Assembly (NCBI GenBank): GCA_015847255.1
Contig: JADLZK010009391.1
Span: 248,001-312,000, forward strand
DNA: 64,000 bases
Source of the DNA: Hyparrhenia diplandra
Taxonomy: Eukaryota; Streptophyta; Magnoliopsida; Poales; Poaceae
Direction of reading: 5' to 3'
Shown here: positions 56,913 to 64,000 of the stretch, piece by piece
Position numbering within the stretch: position 1 is the first letter of the stretch
Layout of the letters: each line of letters begins with the position of its first letter
Program-made: the position numbers and the translations under genes
Notes under the pieces: model-generated
The model's database searches: none
Seen by the model: only the letters and a program-made list of their open reading frames with translations
Told to the model about the DNA's origin: nothing

Positions 56913-57982
56913 ATATGGGCCCTTAGTGAGTGTGTATAGGTTTTCGAGTCGAAGATTCTCAAGATGGAGACTAGGGTGAATAGTTCCGCCTTCTTCTCCT
57001 TTACCGAGAATAGGAGATCCATCAAAAGCCCGCCTAGAGATTTACCTATTTCTTATCGCCAGACCTATGCCTTGATCATTCCTATCTAAGTGGCTATCTT
57101 TTCATGCCGAGCCATCCTTTTTCTTTACATGCCCGCCTACTTCCCTATTATTAAAATCTGCCTTGAAGTGATTCACCTACCTGGAGCGTACATGTACTCT
57201 CTTTCTTTGCCCAAGGGATTGGCTTCTCCCAATACATATTGAATAGGAAAGAGAAGAGTTTACTTGGCTAAAGGTCGTATGATAACGGCCACTAATCTCA
57301 TATATAGTTGTTCACGGGGTTCTCGTTTACGCTTGGCGTGTTGATACGCTTCCGAGCCCAACCTTCGAAGCAACTCTTTTTGGCTAGAGCGCGTTTTCGT
57401 CACCTTTTTCCCCGTTGAACTCGGTCGTTTCCTGCCGTGGTGTGTATTTATTTCAACTTAGGTTATTCGTCTTTCCATCAATTGCTTTCGTCTTCTCGTC
57501 ATCTACAGGGGTTATGCTCAACTTTTGTTTCTAGCACTTCACTTTTGATACGGCAAATACATAGTTCTAACGAGACTCCTTCCCAGCCGAGTACATGTGC
57601 CTATCGCTTTCGTGGAACCAACCCGGCTACTTTTCTATAGTAACCCCGTTATCTGCTTTGGTAAGGCCCCAAGAGGTTAGCGTTTGACCGATGCTCTATA
57701 GGGAGGGGAGTCCATTAGGCTGCACCTTTGTGGCTTCCACATGGATCCAAAGTGTTTATAGGGAGGGGCTCTCTTCGCTCTTGCTAACGCCCTTTTGATC
57801 TCGGTCTTGTGTACCAAACGGGTAAAGTAAGACGTCGACATTAAGCGGTAAGCGGGGTGCCCCTATTTGGTCTTTAAAGCGGTTCTTTTCTGGAAAATGC
57901 TTTTCCTCTCTAACTCCTCTCTTTCCATCCAGCCTTAGTGGCCCCCCTCTCGATAAGGTTTGAAATCAAAACGAAAACAAAA

Positions 57983-59548
57983 ATGACAAATCTGGTCCGA
58001 TGGCTCTTCTCCACTAACCACAAGGATATCGGTACTCTATATTTCATCTTCGGTGCCATTGCGGGAGTGATGGGCACATGCTTCTCCGCATTGATTCGTA
58101 TGGAATTAGCCCGACCCGGCGATCAAATTCTTGGTGGAATCATCAACTTTATAATGTTTTAATAACGGCTCACGCTTTTTAATGATCTTTTTATGGTTAT
58201 GCCGGCGATGATAGGTGGATTTGGGAATTTGTTTGTTCCGATTCTCGATAGGTGCACCCGACATGGCATTTCCACAATTAAATAATATATCATTCTGGTT
58301 GTTGCCACCAAGTCTCTTGCTCCTATTAAGCTCAGCCTTAGTAGAAGTGGGGGCGCCTTTGGGTGGACGGTCTATCCGCCCTTAAGTGGTATTACCAGCC
58401 ATTCCGGAGGAGCGATTGATTTAGCAATTTTTAGTCTTCATCTATCGGGTGTTTCATCAATTTTAGGTTCTATCAATTTTATAACTACTATCTTCAACAT
58501 GCGTGGACCTAGAATGACTATGCATAGATTACCACTTTTTGTGTGGTCCGTTTTAGTGACAAAGCATTCCTACTTTTATTATCACTTCGATACTGGCGGG
58601 GGCAATTACAATGTTATTAACCGATCGAAACTTTAATACAACCTTTTTTTGATCCAAAGAGGGGGGAGACCCAATATTATACCAAAGATCTCTTTTGGTT
58701 CTTGGTCATCCCGAGGTGTATATTCTCATTTCGCCCCTGGATTCGGTATTATTAGTCATATCGTATCGACCTTTTCAAGAAAACCGGTCTTCGGGTATCT
58801 AGGCATGGTTTATGCCATGATAAGTATAGGTGTTCTTGGATTTCTAGTTTGGGCTCATCATTTGTTTATCGTGGGCTTAGACGTTGATACGCGTGCCTAC
58901 TTCACCGCAGCTACCATGATCATAGCTGTGCCCACTAGAATCAAAATCTTTAGTTGGATCGCTACCATGTGGGGAGGTTCGATACAATACAAAACACCCA
59001 TGTTATTTCTTTGTAGGGTTCATCTTTTTGTTCACCATAGGAGGGCTCATTGGAATAGTTCTAGCAAACTCTAGGCTAGACATTGCTCTACATGATACTT
59101 ATTATGTGGTTGCACATTGCCATTATGTACTTTTTATGGGAGCCGTTTTTGCTTTATTTGCTGGATTTTACTATTGGGTGGGTAAAATCTTTGGTCGGAC
59201 ATATCACGAAACTTTAGGCCAAATCCATTTTTGGATCACTTTTTCGGGGTTAATCGACCTTCTTTCCCATGCATTTCTTAGGGCTTTCGGGTATGCCACG
59301 TCGCATTCCGATTATCCGGATGCTTACATTTGGATGGAATGCTCGAGCGATTTCGGTTCTTATATATCCGTAGTTGGGATTCGTCGTTTCTTCGTAGTTG
59401 TCGCAATCACTTCAAGCAAAGTGGAAAGAACAAAAGATGTGCGGAAAGTCCTTGGGTTGTTGAGCGTAATCCAACCACACTAGAATGGTTGGTACAAAGC
59501 CCTCCAGCCTTTCATACTTTTGGAGAACTTCCTACTATAAAAGAAACT
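57983..59548 (+). pseudogene. cox1: cox1 mitochondrial copy (cytochrome c oxidase subunit 1)
   Basis: Starts MTNLVRWLFSTNHKDIGTLY and continues over the full length of subunit 1, the haem-copper core of complex IV, to SPPAFHTFGELPTIKET at the end. In mitochondria the product is about 520 residues with 12 membrane spans. Here the frame breaks at once: loss of one A after LGG (near 58142) leads to a stop at 58162, and many later indels and substitutions follow. Among them, one otherwise conserved histidine-rich stretch reads VVAHCHYVLF. This is a non-functional nuclear copy; the real gene is in the mitochondrion. Confidence 0.9.
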
Positions 59549-59995
59549 ACAACAACCGGAGAGAAAGAAAAGAAACTAGAAACAACAAACAAAGGAAAAC
59601 CAAGAAATGCCTTGGATTCGGGGAGGACAACTATTTCGAATGTAAGGTGCTTCTCCTCATCGGTCAGAAGCGATGAAAAAACTGAAACGGCGTTTAGCGG
59701 AATGTGGTATTTCGAAGAACTTTTTGAAGAAATGTGTTCAGGTTTGTGCTATTTCAGAGAAACGGTGATTTTCTTGCTAGAAAATCAAATTAGCGTTAGA
59801 GAATTCACATTTTTTAGGGATGAAATCTCCTTTTTAGGAGAAAACGGTTACTCAACGGAAAATAAAATAGATATGGTTCACGAGATGAAACGGGATTTAG
59901 AAATTGAACTATCTCAAGTAGGAGATTATCATGTAAAACCAGAAAATCAAAATGTACGGCCAGACGCCGAAGATTTCAATGATCATCTAACGTAA
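59330..59995 (+). pseudogene. Chimeric open frame fused to the cox1 tail
   Basis: 221 codons. It enters the cox1 frame at about residue 50 (TTLEWLVQSPPAFHTFGEL). After KET, where cox1 normally ends within a few residues, it runs into an unrelated hydrophilic stretch (TTTTGEKEKKLETTNKG) and an acidic end (DMVHEMKRDLEIELSQVGDY). Plant mitochondria often hold such chimeric frames. No function is claimed. Confidence 0.4.
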
Positions 59996-60951
59996 TTACG
60001 TAGACTACGAGAAACGAGGAAAGGGCAAAATTGAAAAGGAGGAAAGGCTCACTCTCCCCGATGGAGAGAGGATCAGAATCGAAGAGGAGATAAAGGATCG
60101 AATAAGAAAAGATATTTCTTTATGGTCTGCTATTCTTCACGATTTGGAAAATCAACCACCTAAGGGTGAGAAAAAATAGAATCAAAGATCTAGGTTGGCT
60201 TGGATCAAGTCAAAAGTAGCTTTCTTTCTTCAGCGGAAAGAAGCGAGGCCGCCGCCTCCCTAGGCTGCTTGCGGGAAGGAAGAGTGGGTCAGAGGGCTTC
60301 CTTCACTTTTGTTAAGATGTCGAGTCGCTTACCAGCAAGATTCATAGGGTCCTTAGTGAAACGTTCTAGTAAAGGCATCATTAGGAAGAAGGTGGTTAAT
60401 TAATGGTTGTCGGACCCGTGACCGCACTACTCGATATTGTATTTTCACCGCCAAGAATGTGCTCCCCTTACGAGGATGACAGATGAGCCAAGCGGGGAAG
60501 AACTCCACTTTCCTAAATGAAAGGGACTCACCACCGCGTGTAACGCTTTTAGGGGCACCTTCCAAAATAAAGAATCACTCTCTCATTGCATGCCTCACTC
60601 TAGCTCCTTATTAGGAGCCGTAGCAGCCGTTGAACCAACAGTAGTCATTGACGCAGTAACCTAGTGAACGAGATCCAGTTCCTTATGATTCAGATTGTGA
60701 TCCACCACCTACAAAGCCCATTCGTGAATCAGCTAAACCAAGAACTATTAGCTCAACTCGTCAAGCTTGAAGTCGGTGTTAAGGGTCTAGTTCTTGAGTT
60801 GTTTTTACACAACACGGTATTATTCGGTAAAGGCGGTTTAGTGCCGCAGCCAAAAAGAGTGTAATTCTCTCTATCGTTCCTCGCATTGTCCACTTATGCT
60901 CGCCCGAATTACAAAAAAGACAAAGTACAAGCTCGGTTAGTTGAATCAATT

Positions 60952-61459
60952 GGTCGAAGTCTTGCTGCCGCCATCGCCATCGAGCATCTTCACGAATACC
61001 GCATGCTAAAGTCGAGGTGCGGGGTAGTGTCGTTCTTGATTTCATCATGGTAGTGTCCAAATGTTTTGTCATCCTCGAGCTTTTGCCGGCCAAGAAGAGG
61101 CTCTGGTGACCATTGATCTTTCGCCTGACATCGGCGATCGTGTCCGACGATGGCTCGACCTCGAGCGCGAGGGTCTTGCTTGTGCGTGTCTGGACGTAGA
61201 TATAGATGCTCCTCTGGCATCCGCACAAGAAACGCAAGGTAACGTGCAAGTTTGACAAGTTCACGATGTTGTGATCGGAAAGCCGCTTGCGCCCATCTTT
61301 AAGAATCCAGCGGGAGTAACGAAGGACCTGGTGCTCAGCAGGAAGGTCCAGTAACTCCTCAAGCTTTGCCTTGACACTGTCAACCGTGTCAGAGGACTCC
61401 ACTTGGAGGACGACTGTTCTGCAAATGCTGGCGGTGACGACTTTGACGAAGATCTGCAT
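60952..61459 (-). pseudogene. Second, truncated ubiquitin-like gene copy
   Basis: The ATG at 61459 opens domain 1 (MQIFVKVVTASICRTVVLQV) and domain 2 (IYIYVQTRTSKTLALEVEPS). Loss of one A at FLAGK (GGCAAAAGC here, GGCAAAAAGC in the first copy, near 61084) shifts the frame. The true continuation KLEDDKTFGHYHDEIKND lies in another frame. The match to the first copy ends at 60952, inside domain 3, where the mitochondrial block begins. The first copy's retroposon site is not included. Confidence 0.8.
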
Positions 61460-61871
61460 CGTCTAAACACAGCACATGTATATTCAGTTATACAAAAAAA
61501 TGAAAGGCGGCGAGGGTACTGGTAGATGTAGATAATCATCATATGTTAGTTGCTTTGAACTAGTTATTGATGATCATATCGAAAATGCAAATTAATAACC
61601 TAAGAACTAGGTAAGATACTTGATGATAAGATAAGTGGATTCAATTTATCAGGCCAAGAGATCGAATATTGTTGTGTTCGCATGTGCATGGACGATCGAT
61701 CAGCTGGATCTGGCACGGTGTGTCTGTCGAATAAGAAAGCAGAAGAAGCTAGACAATGGTGTACACGTATACCTAGCGGAGTTATAAGGCGCAAGGACTC
61801 CGGCCTGATCTTATTAGGGCTTACGGGGCTACCGGACTAGGGAGAGCATAATGCGGAGGCCAGGTTAAAAG
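61460..61871 (-). repeat. Duplicated upstream region of the ubiquitin-like gene
   Basis: Collinear with 29362-29856 (AAACACAGCACA, ATCATCATAYGTTAGTTGC, GCTGGATCTGGCAC, AGAGCATAATGCGGAGGCCA), with small deletions. It ends exactly at GTTAAAAG, where an LTR element is inserted. Confidence 0.85.
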
Positions 61872-62225
61872 TGTTGTAAAACACACGGACTCTTTCCTAG
61901 AAGGAAAGGAGAAGGATGAATCCTAATCCTAGTCCGTTTGTATGTGGGCTCTTACCAAAACTCTCCGGCCTTGGCTGGAATATAGAAAGAGGAGAAGGAG
62001 GAATCCTAATCCTAGTCCGTTTATTGTGTGGGCGATTTCCATACTCTAGGACTTATTCGGACTATATATACGTGGGGGATCCTCCATTGTAATCAACGAA
62101 GATTCAGATGAATAAAGAATAGTCTCCCTACATCTTGTGTCTACTTGTTCTACTTTCATCCACTACATTGATTGAGAGAGACGGAGAGGGGAAGGTCCTA
62201 ACCGCTGATGACAAGTTTCTTAACA
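61872..62225 (+). repeat. 5' LTR of a retrotransposon continuing past the window
   Basis: Starts TGTTGTAAAACACACGGAC right after GTTAAAAG; the paralogous site at 29856 continues uninterrupted into GATCACC, which fixes this boundary. Contains ACTATATATACGTGGGGGAT and AATCAACGAAGATTC, and ends TTTCTTAACA. It is followed by TGTTATCGGCC, a weak match to the initiator tRNA-Met primer site. The first target duplication copy would be AAAAG (61867-61871). Confidence 0.7.
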
Positions 62226-64000
62226 TGTTATCGGCCACGACAAGCTCTTCGTCGACATCGTCGTTGAAGCCGTCGCCGATCTTTCGCACCGACGCCGCGT
62301 GGCGATGCCTCGCCACAACTACTTCGCCGACGACGTCGACATCCCGACGTTGTTAGCGGAACGGATCCGCTACCGCGCCGCTACTAATCTGCGACCGCAT
62401 CGACTCATCGTCACGCCGGCAGGTCCCCATGGCCTAGCCGAACTGTCCTATGCGACAGCCTTCCCTTCTTCTCAAATTCAAGAACAAAAGGTACACACGG
62501 CACCCGGTATGTCTTCACGATTACAATTTAATCTACTTGGTATAATCCTGCAGATTAGTCTAGTAGATTGGTTCTAGTAATTCTTTCTGCTAGCTTGTGC
62601 AATCAATAGATTATTTTATTGCTAGCATACTAGACAATCGCATGCCACTAGAATGGTCTAATCACGAAGATGATACATATTTACATGGTGGCTACTAAAG
62701 CTGGTCCGAGTGCATGCTCGCATCATATTACTTGGTGGCCCGAAGTCGCTATACCGCCACGTCCACGTAACATAAGAAAAAATAGGAATTGATGTTGCGC
62801 CATCATCGTTGTATTCCAAGAGTTCGTCGTTGAACGGCAAAATTGTGGACTCATGCCAAAATTTTTGTTTAGGCCTGCGCAGATCGAGCATCTCTCCCCT
62901 GAAGGAATTTTATACACCAATCTATCTACACGAAAAAAGTCATAGAAAAATTGAATATGTCGGGCTCATCTCGTGTGCAAACTTTGTTGCCGCTAGATCT
63001 TGAAGATCTTGTAATATGTCTCTCCAAATTGCAATATATGCTTTATATATTGATAATGCAAGTTCTATAGTATATCTAGAACCTGAATTTTCTAGGTTTA
63101 TGAGCTTCCACATATTTATTTTGACCCATCGTGAATTTTCATATGGTCTGTATTATTATTTTTCCTTGCAATGTGTATGAATTATTATGTTTTCTATGGG
63201 CTATATAATCCCGAAGTATTAGCCTATGACCAATATAAATACCATAGAAAAGCACATATGCTTGGAAAATTCTGGGAAATAAAAGAAACATGTATGGCCA
63301 TATCTAGGACCATTTTTTTCTTCTCTCTCTATATAGCATTATCTTTAATGCTTTGGTTTATTTACTTGAAGTAACCTGAAGAAAAACCATTGCACGAGAC
63401 TTATTGGTATATCAGACACTTGAATTTGGATTTGGGATTCATTTGTAACCTCCTTGAAGGGAGATATTACCTTGCATAGGCATGATTTCTAAACATGGTA
63501 ATATTGGCTTACAACATTACATTAGTAGGGATAACAAATGATCTGAAGTCAACATGTTGCCCTTGCCTCTCTCTGGCTTGAGAACTAGCATGAGGTGTCG
63601 TTTTCTAATACATAATACATTTCCCTAGGCAACTTGAAGTTGCTACAATAATACTAGAAGAATTAATATCTGAGTTTGTTTTGTGCGAAAACATAATATT
63701 TCTTCCTGATGAAGAAAACCATTTGTTCTTTCTTGGACTAATGAAGCCCCGAAGTGCATATCAGGACTCAGTTTAGAGTTATACACAGTCGTTGAAATGA
63801 CAACGGGTATCAGAGGGAAATCATTGATTACAAGTAAAGTATGCCAAATGATATGGTGGAGTGACTACTCTATGCAAGCAATATACTTGGCTAGTAGCCA
63901 TGTATACGCCACACCTAAACAAATGTATTAATATCGACACTGTCGACTACCGTAAGATGGAAAGCGGGCAACAAGTAAGAATCCCACATCACAATAAATT
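62226..64000 (+). mobile_element. Internal part of the same LTR element
   Basis: No gag or pol motif is visible in the 1.8 kb shown, only short frames. It may be a leader or a non-autonomous element; a Ty1/copia type is a guess from the short LTR. The second LTR lies beyond the window. Confidence 0.45.

Larger units (their letters stand above)
52958..60951. other. Mitochondrial DNA insertion (NUMT)
   Basis: About 8 kb of sequence unlike its neighbours, with plant-mitochondrial intergenic character, containing a recognisable cox1 with its 5' flank. The left limit is the LTR end. The right limit is sharp: at 60952 the ubiquitin-like gene starts in mid-domain. The exact left junction is uncertain, since the first 200 bases are not diagnostic. 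Confidence 0.7.

Noticed and set aside
57983..59548. Functional cox1 gene
   Set aside because: Stop codon after 60 codons and many indels; the surrounding DNA is nuclear.

Overview
This window looks like nuclear DNA of a grass, most probably rice (Oryza). The reasons are GC-rich single-exon coding stretches, Stowaway-type MITEs, a tRNA-derived SINE, L1-like LINEs, chromovirus-type and Tat-type Ty3/gypsy elements, a CC-NB-ARC-LRR gene with grass-type exon structure, a tau-type glutathione transferase, and a block of plant mitochondrial DNA holding a decayed cox1. All family names rest on reading motifs by eye; no database was searched.

Layout. 1-0.67 kb: end of a LINE. 1.2-12.1 kb: repeated units of a small gene family I do not recognise (copy A 1605-2084, broken copy B 4738-5341, intact copy C 9843-10496), with a broken copy D at 24.7-25.1 kb, tail fragments at 8.2 and 10.9-11.0 kb and an orphan 3' UTR at 37.0 kb. 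A GC-rich spacer module accompanies the units three times. 12.4-20.2 kb: a LINE split by a decayed chromodomain Ty3/gypsy element. 21.0-22.8 kb: a possible membrane-protein tail and a large inverted repeat. 25.6-27.1 kb: nested MITEs and a SINE with perfect target duplications. 27.5-30.0 kb: a minus-strand gene of tandem ubiquitin-like domains that lack the diglycine ends, cut by a retroposon. 30.9-33.7 kb: a hAT-like GC-rich element and a gypsy 3' end. 34.0-34.8 kb: a tau GST with three frameshifts. 37.6-43.8 kb: a CC-NB-ARC-LRR gene with at least two frame lesions. 45.6-53.0 kb: a LINE and a Tat-type gypsy element. 53.0-60.95 kb: mitochondrial DNA (NUMT). 60.95-61.87 kb: a second, half copy of the ubiquitin-like gene and its upstream region. 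61.87-64.0 kb: the start of another LTR retrotransposon.

How it fits together. Most of the window is accessory sequence built by nested insertion and local duplication. Intact paralogous sites inside the window allow several insertion boundaries and target-site duplications to be read directly. The only host genes with a good chance of making a complete product are family members C and perhaps A; the ubiquitin-like gene, the GST and the NLR all carry frame lesions. Many lesions are single-base losses in short homopolymers (GST three times, ubiquitin-like genes twice, cox1), so either these are decaying copies or the assembly has a homopolymer-deletion bias. This must be settled before calling pseudogenes.
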